Shown one piece after another: positions 1 through 6,140 of a stretch of 8,976 bases of DNA (its first letter is position 1; every line of letters starts with the position of its first letter). Below the pieces are notes generated by a model that had not been told where the DNA came from, did not search any database, and worked only from the letters and a program-made list of their open reading frames with translations. A program made the position numbers and the translations under genes. The stretch comes from Thermodesulfatator sp. (lineage in GTDB: Bacteria; Desulfobacterota; Thermodesulfobacteria; Thermodesulfobacteriales; Thermodesulfobacteriaceae), in contig QOAM01000035.1 in the NCBI GenBank assembly GCA_003978075.1, forward strand, positions 1-8,976, in the 5' to 3' direction.

Positions 1-54
1 TCCCTTGAGGAGCGTCTACCTTGGGAAGAAGTGGTAGATCCCGGTCTTTCGTGA
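1..54 (+). CDS. Possible 3' end of a truncated plus-strand gene
   Basis: Frame 1 is open from the window edge and ends at TGA 52-54. It encodes a short acidic tail, SLEERLPWEEVVDPGLS, that reads like the C-terminus of a real protein rather than a shadow frame. No domain can be recognised in 17 residues. If real, the gene converges on the minus-strand motA-motB-PilZ operon, which ends at 148. The alternative is that this is non-coding sequence that happens to be open. Support is weak because so little is visible. Confidence 0.25.
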   Translation, partial: SLEERLPWEEVVDPGLS

Positions 55-147
55 AAATTTTTGAAAGAGGAATGGCAAAAGGCCTTGCATGGAGAGGAAA
101 CCCCTCCTTGTCCGGCCCGACGGAGTTGCCGGCGCTGCGGAGCCTGT
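55..147. other. Intergenic stretch, no recognised gene
   Basis: This stretch lies downstream of the PilZ stop. It contains an imperfect inverted repeat at 91-107 (GGAGAGG, loop AAA, CCCCTCC, one mismatch) and a second possible stem, CCGGC/GCCGG, at about 112-132. Neither is followed by a T-tract on either strand, so neither can be called an intrinsic terminator. I recognise no RNA family. The minus-strand frame of the PilZ gene happens to stay open past its TAG to the window edge, but the residues are not protein-like. Confidence 0.4.
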
Positions 148-714
148 CTATTCCTTTACGGCTCGCCGAGAGGCCTGGATTAAAAGAAGCTGCCTGCGGA
201 AAACGTGTTGCACTAAGCGATCCAAATCTTCTTCGGTAATCCAGATAAATTTAAAGGCTACCTGAGAATCTTCCACCCGCACCACTTCTCCATATACCCG
301 GAAAAAGTAGTAATCCGGAAGGAGACCTATATCTAGCTCGAAGATTTCTCCCACCTGCGGGGGGTTTTCCACCGGCACCCTCAGCCCTGCTCCGCTGATG
401 TTGGCCTGGACCTCCCGAAACTCCCGCAGGACTTCCTCAGACTTGAGGTGGACCAGAAGACGATCCATTTTGAGGGCCATGATCTCCAGTATTTCCGCCA
501 GGTCCCGGTTCTTTTCCCGTAATTTTTTGAGATGATAGTCCAGCTTGCGGGCCTCTCCCGGAGAGCGCAGGGGATCGATCCAAGGGCTTTCCTCCCCCGA
601 GCGATAACGGGCTATCTTTTTCTGAAATTCCTCCAGACTTAGAGGCCGCAAGCGGAGAAGGATGCGATCATCCACCCTTACATGGGTGCGGGTCTCTTTT
701 TCCGGCATTTTCAT
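148..714 (-). CDS. PilZ-domain protein, putative c-di-GMP effector at the stator operon
   Basis: About 188 residues. The N-terminal half (to about residue 90) is charged and helical and probably forms a coiled coil around residues 55-92. The C-terminal half has the PilZ signature NISGAGL at about residues 105-111, followed by the usual beta-rich pattern (PPQVGEIFELDIGL, then VYGEVVRV). PilZ domains bind cyclic di-GMP; next to motAB the likely role is tuning motor output, as YcgR does, but this is inferred from position. The RxxxR motif that normally precedes NxSxxG is not canonical here: only RExR-type spacing (REFR) is visible, so ligand binding is uncertain. The chosen start overlaps the motB stop as ATGA, which suggests translational coupling. 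An ATG two codons later (708) sits 8 nt after a GGGGG run and is an alternative. The frame stays open further upstream, to 963, but that part lies inside motB and is a shadow. Confidence 0.82.
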   Translation of the reverse strand: MKMPEKETRTHVRVDDRILLRLRPLSLEEFQKKIARYRSGEESPWIDPLRSPGEARKLDYHLKKLREKNRDLAEILEIMALKMDRLLVHLKSEEVLREFREVQANISGAGLRVPVENPPQVGEIFELDIGLLPDYYFFRVYGEVVRVEDSQVAFKFIWITEEDLDRLVQHVFRRQLLLIQASRRAVKE

Positions 715-1478
715 TTCCCCCGGGGCAGAATTTCTTGGCCGGTCTTTCCGGAGAAGGTCTCCCGATATTTTAGAACCGGGCTTTTTTTCTGCAAAAGGAT
801 GATCTCCACCCGGCGATTGGCCTGTCGGTGTTCTGGAGTGTCGTTGGGGTAAAGGGGGCGAGAGGGGCCGTAGCCCACGGCCGAGATCTGTTCGGGGTAA
901 ACATAGCCTTTTTTGAGGAGATACTCCACCACCGCCACGGCCCGAGCCGCGGAAAGCTCCCAATTAGAACGAAAGCGCCCCCGGGGAGGGGTGTTATCGG
1001 TGTGCCCGGCCACGATAATTTCTCCATCGAAGAGCTTGAGGACCTCCCCCAGGGAGTCCAAGACCTGCTTGGCCCTAGGGGTTAGTTCTGCGCTCCCCGG
1101 GGGAAAGACAAGAGTATCTTTCAGCCGTAGGACCACCCGGTCCTCGAGACTCTCGATCTGGATCTCCCCCTTGATGAGCTCGAGCTTGACCGCCGCCTTC
1201 AAGCGCTCCAGGAGTTCTTCCACGGTGAAATGAGATTCAAATTCCCGGGCCACGATATTCAGCCCCTTAGGGATCTGAAAGACCACCTCCTCTCGCTGGA
1301 CTCCGAAGGCCTCCCGCAGGGATCCAGCCACCTCTTTGAACTTGGCCACATCCATCTCGGAAAAGGAGAGAAGGAGCACGAAAAAGCACATAAGAAGACT
1401 CATGAGATCGGAGAAGGTGGTCATCCACTGCGGAGCTCCCCCTTCACACTTACACTTTTCCGGCTCTTCCTTAGCCAT
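711..1478 (-). CDS. motB: Flagellar stator protein MotB (PomB-like)
   Basis: 255 residues. The short cytoplasmic N-terminus (residues 1-18, with CKC) is followed by one transmembrane helix at about 20-40. That helix carries the essential ion-binding aspartate, Asp24, in the motif TFSDLMSLLMCFFVLLLSFS. An EMD-(A)KFKEVAGS plug region follows, and an OmpA-type peptidoglycan-binding domain spans about 110-230 (AGHTDNTP at 157-164, SNWELSAARA at 171-180, NRRVEI at 221-226). MotB anchors the MotA ring to the cell wall and forms the ion channel with it. The sequence through the helix and on into IPKGLNIVAREF matches Vibrio PomB closely as I remember it, including aspartate at position 24, so sodium coupling is plausible but inferred. 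The linker before the OmpA domain is shorter than in PomB (about 315 residues in total). The start lies 4 nt after the motA stop, with GGAG 9 nt upstream. Confidence 0.95.
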   Translation of the reverse strand: MAKEEPEKCKCEGGAPQWMTTFSDLMSLLMCFFVLLLSFSEMDVAKFKEVAGSLREAFGVQREEVVFQIPKGLNIVAREFESHFTVEELLERLKAAVKLELIKGEIQIESLEDRVVLRLKDTLVFPPGSAELTPRAKQVLDSLGEVLKLFDGEIIVAGHTDNTPPRGRFRSNWELSAARAVAVVEYLLKKGYVYPEQISAVGYGPSRPLYPNDTPEHRQANRRVEIILLQKKSPVLKYRETFSGKTGQEILPRGK

Positions 1479-1482
1479 GGCC

Positions 1483-2247
1483 CTATTCTCCGGCCTCGGA
1501 GGCCTTGCGCTTTTTGGGAGGCAGGAAGGTCTGGAGGACCTCTTCCAGGACGCGAGGGTTGAGGCCCTTTTGAATGCCTAGAACGCCTTCAATGATGAGT
1601 TTCTTGTTGAGCTGTTCTTCTTCGGAACGCAGGGAAAGCTTGTCCGCAATAGGAAGAAAGATCAAGTTGGCCATTACCGCCCCGTAGAGGGTGGTAAGAA
1701 GGGCCACAGCCATAGCCGGCCCGATGGATTTGGGATCCTCCATAGAGGTCAACATCTGGACCAGACCGATGAGGGTTCCGATCATCCCGAAGGCCGGAGC
1801 GGCATCTCCCATAGACTTGAAAAGATTGATCCCCGTTTCATGGCGCTGGCTGGTGAGCTGGAGCTCCTTGGAGAGGACCTCTTCAATGAAGTCCGCTTCA
1901 TGCCCGTCCACGCAAAACATAATGGCCTTTTTCAGGAAGGGATCTTCGATGGGCTGCTTTTCTAGCTTAAGCAAACCCTCCCTGCGGGCGATGTTGGCCA
2001 GGGCCACGATCTCTCGGATGACCTCCTCCGGGGGTTTGAGTTTGTAGAAAAAGGCCTTCATAGCCACATTGACCGCTCCTAGAACATCGGCCAGAGAAAA
2101 GCGGATGAAGGTGGCGGCGATGGTGCCCCCCACGGTGATGAGAACCGAGGGGATGTTGATAAAGATACCGATCTGGCCCCCCACCACGATAGAGCCGGTG
2201 AGGAGGACCATGCCCAGGATTAACCCTACGACGGTCCCGAGGTCCAT
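1483..2247 (-). CDS. motA: Flagellar stator protein MotA (PomA-like)
   Basis: 254 residues, the usual PomA size. Hydrophobic segments lie at about 5-20, 28-48, 148-168 and 175-200, with a large charged cytoplasmic loop between the second and third. The two functionally conserved prolines are present: Pro151 in GDAAPAFGMIGTLIGLV and Pro199 in FLPIADKLSLR. The loop carries the torque-linked charged residues (ARREG at 87-91 and Glu96). MotA forms the pentameric ring around the MotB helices in the inner membrane and pushes on FliG. The run DPKSIGPAMAVALLTTLYGA (171-190) is nearly the same as in sodium-type PomA. The start is supported by a strong ribosome-binding site, GAGGAGG, at 2252-2258. It is the first gene of the motA-motB-PilZ unit; the antiporter remnant lies upstream on the same strand. 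Confidence 0.96.
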   Translation of the reverse strand: MDLGTVVGLILGMVLLTGSIVVGGQIGIFINIPSVLITVGGTIAATFIRFSLADVLGAVNVAMKAFFYKLKPPEEVIREIVALANIARREGLLKLEKQPIEDPFLKKAIMFCVDGHEADFIEEVLSKELQLTSQRHETGINLFKSMGDAAPAFGMIGTLIGLVQMLTSMEDPKSIGPAMAVALLTTLYGAVMANLIFLPIADKLSLRSEEEQLNKKLIIEGVLGIQKGLNPRVLEEVLQTFLPPKKRKASEAGE

Positions 2248-2282
2248 AACCCCTCCTCAAGGATTCTACCCTAATATATCGG
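2248..2282 (-). promoter_or_regulatory. motA leader with strong Shine-Dalgarno
   Basis: The minus strand has GAGGAGG at 2258-2252, ending 4 nt before the motA ATG. Two AT-rich hexamers that could serve as -10 boxes lie further upstream: TAGAAT (2268-2263) and TATATT (2278-2273). Neither has a good -35 at 16-18 nt, so the promoter assignment is weak; the ribosome-binding site is not in doubt. The stator operon appears to have its own promoter or to use one in the antiporter remnant. Confidence 0.45.
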
Positions 2283-2360
2283 TCATTGGGAGGAGAGATT
2301 AAGGCCGGTGTTTTGGAGGCTGTGGGATCTCACGGAAGGGATGGAGTGCGGACCCTTTGG

Positions 2361-2652
2361 AGGGCCTGGCACCAGGGCCTCGCCCCAGGTAAAGCCAAAA
2401 AGCTTGATTCCTGCCCCGGCCCCCAAAAACTTTCCGGCCACCGCGGTAAAACATGGCGAAAAAGATCCCGAGCTCGGCCAGTATCCCCAGGGCCTCAGAG
2501 GGATGGATGAGACCCAGAAAAGTGGGTCCCAGCAAGAGACCAGCGGTGAGCTCCCCTAGCATCACTGGAAGCCCGAGCCTCTGAGCCCCGTAGCCCAGAA
2601 ACCAAGCCGTGGTGAGAATGGCCAGAAGCTCTAAAAGAAAGCCCGGGGTCAC
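2361..2652 (-). pseudogene. Cation:proton antiporter (CPA2/KefB-type) remnant with internal deletion
   Basis: From GTG 2652, the first 69 codons encode a clear CPA2 antiporter N-terminus: hydrophobic helix, then RLGLPVMLGELTAGLLLGPTFLG, then ILAELGIFFAMFY. In intact relatives AGLETD-like residues follow here. Instead, the same frame turns into basic, non-membrane residues and stops near 2299. In the neighbouring minus frame, starting at 2450, a second antiporter-like stretch appears: FTAVAGKFLGAGAGIKLFGF, then TWGEALV, ending near 2361. That resembles a late helix of the family, normally some 200 residues downstream. The simplest reading is an internal deletion of roughly 600-700 bp that also broke the frame. 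After about 2361 the frame is open to TGA 2283-2285 but no longer recognisable. The gene cannot make a working antiporter. An assembly join is the alternative to a true deletion. A TATAAA lies 6 nt before the GTG. Confidence 0.8.
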
Positions 2653-2763
2653 GAGCTTTTTATACCTCGAAGGCCTCTAATTGGGGATGAGGAGCTTTGC
2701 CCCCAACCAAAAGCCAGAGGGCTCTCTTTTGCGAAATCGGGTTTTAAGGTTATCCTGGAGGCC
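2653..2763. promoter_or_regulatory. Divergent intergenic region with -10-like boxes close to both starts
   Basis: This 111-bp gap separates the leftward antiporter remnant from the rightward hypothetical gene. On the minus strand TATAAA (2664-2659) ends 6 nt before the GTG at 2652. On the plus strand TTGCGA (2729-2734), a 16-nt spacer and TATCCT (2751-2756) end 7 nt before the ATG at 2764. Such spacing would give leaderless or nearly leaderless transcripts. Two weak hairpins are also present: TTGGGG/CCCCAA at 2681-2706 and AGCC/GGCT at about 2712-2723, the latter followed by CTCTTTT. All of this is pattern-matching only. Confidence 0.35.
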
Positions 2764-3567
2764 ATGGAGGCCCTTCTTTACCCTCAGACCTATCTCCGTC
2801 GCGACCTGGCGGAACAGGTCTTTAAGGTAGTGGATAGGTTGGTCCTTTTGCGCCCAGCAGAGTATCCCCCGGAGGGTGTAGCCAGGGAGCTTTTGCGCGA
2901 GGGACGAGTGCGCCTTCTCTACCCGCCTCCTCTCGGGGAGCGCCTGCAGGCCTTTCTCGACCTGGTCTCCGGCTATGAGGAATGGGGACAATGGATGCGG
3001 GATCCCGAAAATTTGGCCCTTTTTAAGGGGCTTCCTGAATTCGCTGAAGAAAGTGTTTCGGAGATCAAAAGGGCCCTGGTAGGAGACCAATCCTTAGGGG
3101 AAGAGGATCCGGTCCTCAGGGCCCGGGTACTTCTAGCCCTGGCCGAAAGACTGGACGCGCGCCTCGAGGCCCTGGACGAAGAGTTGGCCCGGCTAGAGAC
3201 CCGCAGCCGGGACCTATCTCGGTATATCCTAGGAGACACTATCGGGGTGCGCTTTCCCCGCTGGGTAACGGAGATACAGGAGCCCCCTCTGGACCTTCCG
3301 GCTTTAGAGGTGCGTCTTCTCGCGTGGGCCCGCCTGGTGCCCCTCCTTCCGGAGATCCCAGAGACCCTCTTTACGGATCAGGTCTCTCTGGAGGAAGAAT
3401 GGAAGGAGGTGTCCGCGAAGTGCCTCTCGGAGAAGACTTTGACCCCAAGGATCCGGATACGAGAAATCCTTTATCAGGCCTCCTCGGCAAGCCTCCTCTG
3501 TCTCCAGACCAACCCTTCCCTCTCCCCGGGCTCCACCCGAGTTATCTTCCTCCTTTCGAGTCCCTAA
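2764..3567 (+). CDS. Hypothetical mostly helical protein, possibly frameshifted near its 3' end
   Basis: 267 residues, and I do not recognise the family. It is the only convincing plus-strand gene in the window and is divergent from the antiporter remnant. The protein is soluble and strongly charged, with no signal peptide or membrane helix. Residues about 120-155 (rich in Ala, Glu, Leu and Arg, e.g. RLDARLEALDEELARLETRS) probably form a long helix or coiled coil, followed by a proline/leucine-rich part (residues 170-205). The start is the only ATG available. GGAGG lies just 2 nt upstream, closer than ideal, and the frame is open further upstream without a good start. After about residue 217 the translation becomes serine-rich and basic, while another frame becomes acidic and proline-rich (see findings), so the true C-terminus is uncertain. 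The stop codon abuts the A7 tract that serves the recR operon terminator on the opposite strand. Confidence 0.75.
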   Translation: MEALLYPQTYLRRDLAEQVFKVVDRLVLLRPAEYPPEGVARELLREGRVRLLYPPPLGERLQAFLDLVSGYEEWGQWMRDPENLALFKGLPEFAEESVSEIKRALVGDQSLGEEDPVLRARVLLALAERLDARLEALDEELARLETRSRDLSRYILGDTIGVRFPRWVTEIQEPPLDLPALEVRLLAWARLVPLLPEIPETLFTDQVSLEEEWKEVSAKCLSEKTLTPRIRIREILYQASSASLLCLQTNPSLSPGSTRVIFLLSSP

Positions 3568-3605
3568 AAAAACTCGGTCCTTCCCGTAAATTTGGCCCAA
3601 GGACC
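3566..3605 (-). terminator. Rho-independent terminator of the recR operon
   Basis: The inverted repeat GGTCCTT (3576-3582) / AAGGACC (3599-3605) gives a perfect 7-bp stem with a 16-nt loop. On the minus strand it is followed, after GAG, by seven Ts (3572-3566). It lies 26 nt past the recR stop and so closes the pgi-to-recR cluster. On the plus strand there is no T-tract after the stem, so it should work in one direction only. Confidence 0.78.
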
Positions 3606-3630
3606 CCCCTCAAAAACTCAGAGATCTCTC

Positions 3631-4233
3631 CTACTCCTTGAGGATCTCCCGGGCGGCCAAGGCCCGCTTTAGTGTGAGGGGATCGGCATAACGTACCTCC
3701 ATTCCCAGGGCCAGGCCGGTGGCCAGGCGCGAGACCTTCACCGGAAAGTTCCGCAGGATCTCCAAGAGGTAGGCCGCGGTAGCCTCGCCCGCCGCCGTGG
3801 GGGAAAGACCTATGAGGACCTCGCGCACCCCGTTGCGCTGAATCCTTTGGAGAAGTTGGGGAAAGCGGAGCTCCGAGGGCCCCAATCCGTCGCGCGGGGA
3901 GAGGACCCCGTGGAGCACATGGTAACGACCTTTAAAGGCCCCGGTGGCTTCAATCACCGAAAGGGCCGCCGGATCCTCCACTACGCAAAGGAGCGCCGGG
4001 TCTCTCCCGGGATCCTCACAGAGAGAACAGAGCTCCCCTTCGCAAAAATTTCCACACTCTCGACAAAGCTTGACGCGGGGCAGCTCTGCCAAGGCCGTAG
4101 CCAACTCTTGGGCCCGTTCTGGACGGGAAACCAGATAAAGGGCCAGACGCGTGGCACTCTTTTCTCCTAAACCCGGAAGGTGGGAAAGGGCCTGAATGGC
4201 CCTGCGCAGCGGCTCAGGAAAGACCTGGGCCAT
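3631..4233 (-). CDS. recR: Recombination mediator protein RecR
   Basis: 200 residues, the normal RecR length. The order is an N-terminal helix-hairpin-helix (LPGLGEKSATRLALYL at about 19-34), a four-cysteine zinc finger (Cys57, Cys60, Cys69, Cys72) and a Toprim domain (about 81-175, with Glu86 in LCVVEDP and the ATGAFKGRYHVLHGVLSP run), ending in the typical RYADPLTLKRAL segment. RecR works with RecO and RecF to load RecA on gapped, SSB-coated DNA. The ybaB stop (TAA 4236-4234) directly abuts this ATG with no gap, and only a weak GGGA precedes it, which suggests translational coupling to ybaB. It is the last gene before the terminator at 3566-3605. Confidence 0.97.
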   Translation of the reverse strand: MAQVFPEPLRRAIQALSHLPGLGEKSATRLALYLVSRPERAQELATALAELPRVKLCRECGNFCEGELCSLCEDPGRDPALLCVVEDPAALSVIEATGAFKGRYHVLHGVLSPRDGLGPSELRFPQLLQRIQRNGVREVLIGLSPTAAGEATAAYLLEILRNFPVKVSRLATGLALGMEVRYADPLTLKRALAAREILKE

Positions 4234-4557
4234 TTACGTCCCGAAAAGGCCGGGAATATTGAGTCCACCGGTGATCTTGGCCATCTCTTCCTGAACCATC
4301 TCCTGAGAACGCCGGAGGGCCTCGTTGACCGCAGCCACGATGAGGTCTTCCAGCATCTCCCGATCTCCAGACTGGAAGATCTCTGGATCGATCTTTATCT
4401 CCACCACCTCCTGCCGACCATTGACCACCGCAGTCACCATCCCACCTCCGGCGCTAGCCGAAACCGTACGTTCCGCAAGTTCCTCTTGAAGCTGGGCGAT
4501 CTTTTTTTGGATCTTCTGGACCTGCTTCATGAGTTGTTGCATCTGGGGGGGAAACAT
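4234..4557 (-). CDS. ybaB: YbaB/EbfC family nucleoid-associated protein
   Basis: 107 residues, typical for the family. A methionine/glutamine-rich N-terminal helix (QMQQLMKQVQKIQKKIAQLQ) is followed by a beta segment (VSASAGGGMVTAVVNGRQEVVEIKIDPE) and a C-terminal helix, ending in GGLNIPGLF as in many YbaB proteins. YbaB dimers bind DNA and are almost always encoded between dnaX and recR, exactly as here. The start is supported by AAGGAG at 4572-4567, 9 nt upstream, and by the conserved MFPPQMQQLMKQ beginning. Its first 104 nt are also read as the end of the dnaX frame, an unusual overlap discussed in the findings. Confidence 0.95.
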   Translation of the reverse strand: MFPPQMQQLMKQVQKIQKKIAQLQEELAERTVSASAGGGMVTAVVNGRQEVVEIKIDPEIFQSGDREMLEDLIVAAVNEALRRSQEMVQEEMAKITGGLNIPGLFGT

Positions 4558-6076
4558 CTCTGGCCTCTCCTTTGTTGTGGGGTTTTATCCAAGCCACCTT
4601 CCCTCCGAAGATGGCCAAGGTATCTTTGACCTCCGGCCGCTCAAGGAGCCTCCCCCGGAGATCTTCCTCCTTCTCCGGGGATTCCTCCCAGAGAAGTTCC
4701 TTGCCGATCTTTTGGCGCACAAGGGCCTGCACTTCCTCTTGGAGGTCCCTTTCCGCAAGAAGGCTCCCCGGAGGCACCGAAAGGATCAGTCGCTCTCCCT
4801 CCTCTCGAGGGGGAGCCAGGACCGAGAGCAGGGCGTAAAGGCGGGGTTTTTCCCGGCGGACCGCCTCGAGCACACCCTCCCAGGTAGTGCTTTTAGAGGT
4901 CGAGGGCTGGGCTTGTGGAGGGGCAGGAGCCTGGGAAGGGACTTCAGCCGAACTTAAAGTTTCCAGTTTGGCCAGGATCTCCCGCAGGGAGACCACCTTT
5001 CCCAATTCGCAGATCCGGGCTAGGGTGAGCTCGAAGGAGAGATGGGGATAAGGGGTGCGTTTCAGGGCCTCTGCCCCCTGAAGAAGGTGCTGAAAAAGAA
5101 GAAGGACTTCCTCGGTTTCCACCTCCACGGAAAGCTCTCGCAGAAGAGCGGCCTCTGCCGGAGAAAGATTCTCGGGAATCCCTTGAGGGCTGATCTTGGC
5201 TGCCAAGAGCTCCCGGAAAAAGAAGAGCAGACTTTCCGCCAGATAGAGAAGGTCCACCCCTTGCCGATAAGCCTCTTCAGCTAGCTGGAAGGCCTCGGGG
5301 AGGTCGCGGCGCAAGACGGCCCGGGCCAGGGCCTCCACCAGGCCCCTTTCCGCTAGCCCGAAGGCCTCGATCAGTTCCTGGCGGGTCCTTACTCCGTAAG
5401 CCAGGGCCTGATCCAGCAGGGAGAGGGCGTCGCGGAGGCTCCCCTCGGCCTCCCGCGCTAGGAGGGCCAAGGCCTCCTCCTCTATTTGCGCTCCCTCGGC
5501 CTGGGCTACTTGGCGGAGATGATCCACCAGGAGAGGAAAGGGAATACGCCGGAATTCGTAACGCTGACACCGGGAAAGGATGGTCACCGGAAGTTTGTGG
5601 GGCTCGGTGGTGGCTAGGATGAAAAACACATGCGGCGGGGGCTCTTCCAAGGACTTGAGGAGGGCGTTGGCCGCCTCGCGGGTGAGCATGTGGGCCTCGT
5701 CGATGATATAAACCTTGGCGCGGCCTCTGGCCGGACGAAATTTGAGATTTTCGCGCAGCTCCCGGATCTCATCAATGCCTCGATTAGAAGCGGCGTCGAT
5801 CTCCAGCACATCCAACGAGCGCCCTTCAGTAATCTCCTGGCAGGAGGAACAGCGGTTGCAAGGCTCAGCCGGGTCAGAACCTTCGCAGTTCAAGGCCTTG
5901 GCCACGATGCGGGCCACGGTGGTCTTGCCAATGCCCCGGATGCCGGAAAAGAGCAGGGCGTGGGCTAGACGCCCCTGCCGAAGGGCATTCTGCAGGGTAC
6001 GCACCACATGAGGCTGCCCCACTACCTCCGCAAACCTCTGCGGACGATACTTTCGGGCCAGGACTAAATAGGCCAT
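4454..6076 (-). CDS. dnaX: DNA polymerase III subunit tau (DnaX)
   Basis: 540 residues from the MAYLVLARKYRPQ start; the frame is open 13 codons further upstream, to a TTG, but that is not family-like. It is the AAA+ clamp-loader ATPase of the replisome. Visible, numbered from MAYL: Walker A SGIRGIGKTT (44-53, Lys51), zinc cysteines Cys64, Cys73, Cys76 and Cys79, Walker B IIDEAHML (Asp126, Glu127), sensor 1 ILATTEPHKLP, the SRC arginine finger (Arg169) and sensor 2 GSLRDALSLLDQA (Arg215). A Pro/Ala/Gln linker at about 377-395 leads to the tau C-terminal part, which seems to end naturally at IFGGKVAWIKPH. About 40 further residues, odd in composition, run into ybaB. No slippery A-run is visible where E. 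coli makes gamma by frameshifting. It heads the dnaX-ybaB-recR block. Confidence 0.96.
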   Translation of the reverse strand: MAYLVLARKYRPQRFAEVVGQPHVVRTLQNALRQGRLAHALLFSGIRGIGKTTVARIVAKALNCEGSDPAEPCNRCSSCQEITEGRSLDVLEIDAASNRGIDEIRELRENLKFRPARGRAKVYIIDEAHMLTREAANALLKSLEEPPPHVFFILATTEPHKLPVTILSRCQRYEFRRIPFPLLVDHLRQVAQAEGAQIEEEALALLAREAEGSLRDALSLLDQALAYGVRTRQELIEAFGLAERGLVEALARAVLRRDLPEAFQLAEEAYRQGVDLLYLAESLLFFFRELLAAKISPQGIPENLSPAEAALLRELSVEVETEEVLLLFQHLLQGAEALKRTPYPHLSFELTLARICELGKVVSLREILAKLETLSSAEVPSQAPAPPQAQPSTSKSTTWEGVLEAVRREKPRLYALLSVLAPPREEGERLILSVPPGSLLAERDLQEEVQALVRQKIGKELLWEESPEKEEDLRGRLLERPEVKDTLAIFGGKVAWIKPHNKGEARDVSPPDATTHEAGPEDPKKDRPASRGTCGTYGFG

Positions 6077-6085
6077 TACATGTTC

Positions 6086-6115
6086 ACTATAGCCTCTCCG
6101 CTTCCCTCCCCGCAA
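6086..6115 (-). promoter_or_regulatory. Possible dnaX promoter, near-leaderless
   Basis: In the 64-nt gap between the channel gene and dnaX, the minus strand carries TTGCGG (6115-6110), an 18-nt spacer and TATAGT (6091-6086). The -10 box ends 9 nt before the dnaX ATG, so transcription would begin within a few nucleotides of it. A GGAGAGG purine run lies inside the spacer, too far from the ATG to be an ideal ribosome-binding site. A start-stop ATGTAATG also overlaps the dnaX start. There is no terminator between the channel gene and dnaX, so read-through from pgi is equally possible. Confidence 0.35.
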
Positions 6116-6140
6116 CCCTGAGCCTTGCGAATAGGGCTGG

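Noticed and set aside
91..132. Hairpins downstream of the PilZ gene considered as a terminator or riboswitch
   Set aside because: The stem is imperfect, there is no T-tract on either strand, and no riboswitch core motif that I know is present.
21..239. Plus-strand open frame (72 codons) at the left end
   Set aside because: It runs into the 3' end of the PilZ gene on the other strand, is Ser/Arg-rich and has no ribosome-binding site.
2677..3090. Minus-strand open frame (137 codons) opposite the hypothetical gene
   Set aside because: The plus strand has far better coding character (charged helical repeats and no decay up to about 3410); the minus frame has no family-like features.
4180..4629. 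Plus-strand open frame (149 codons) across recR, ybaB and dnaX
   Set aside because: The His/Leu-rich translation is the mirror of conserved YbaB and DnaX codons, so it is a shadow frame.
6077..6088. Mini-ORF GTG-AAC-ATG-TAA overlapping the dnaX start as a leader peptide
   Set aside because: It is three codons long with no regulatory structure nearby, so it is most likely chance.
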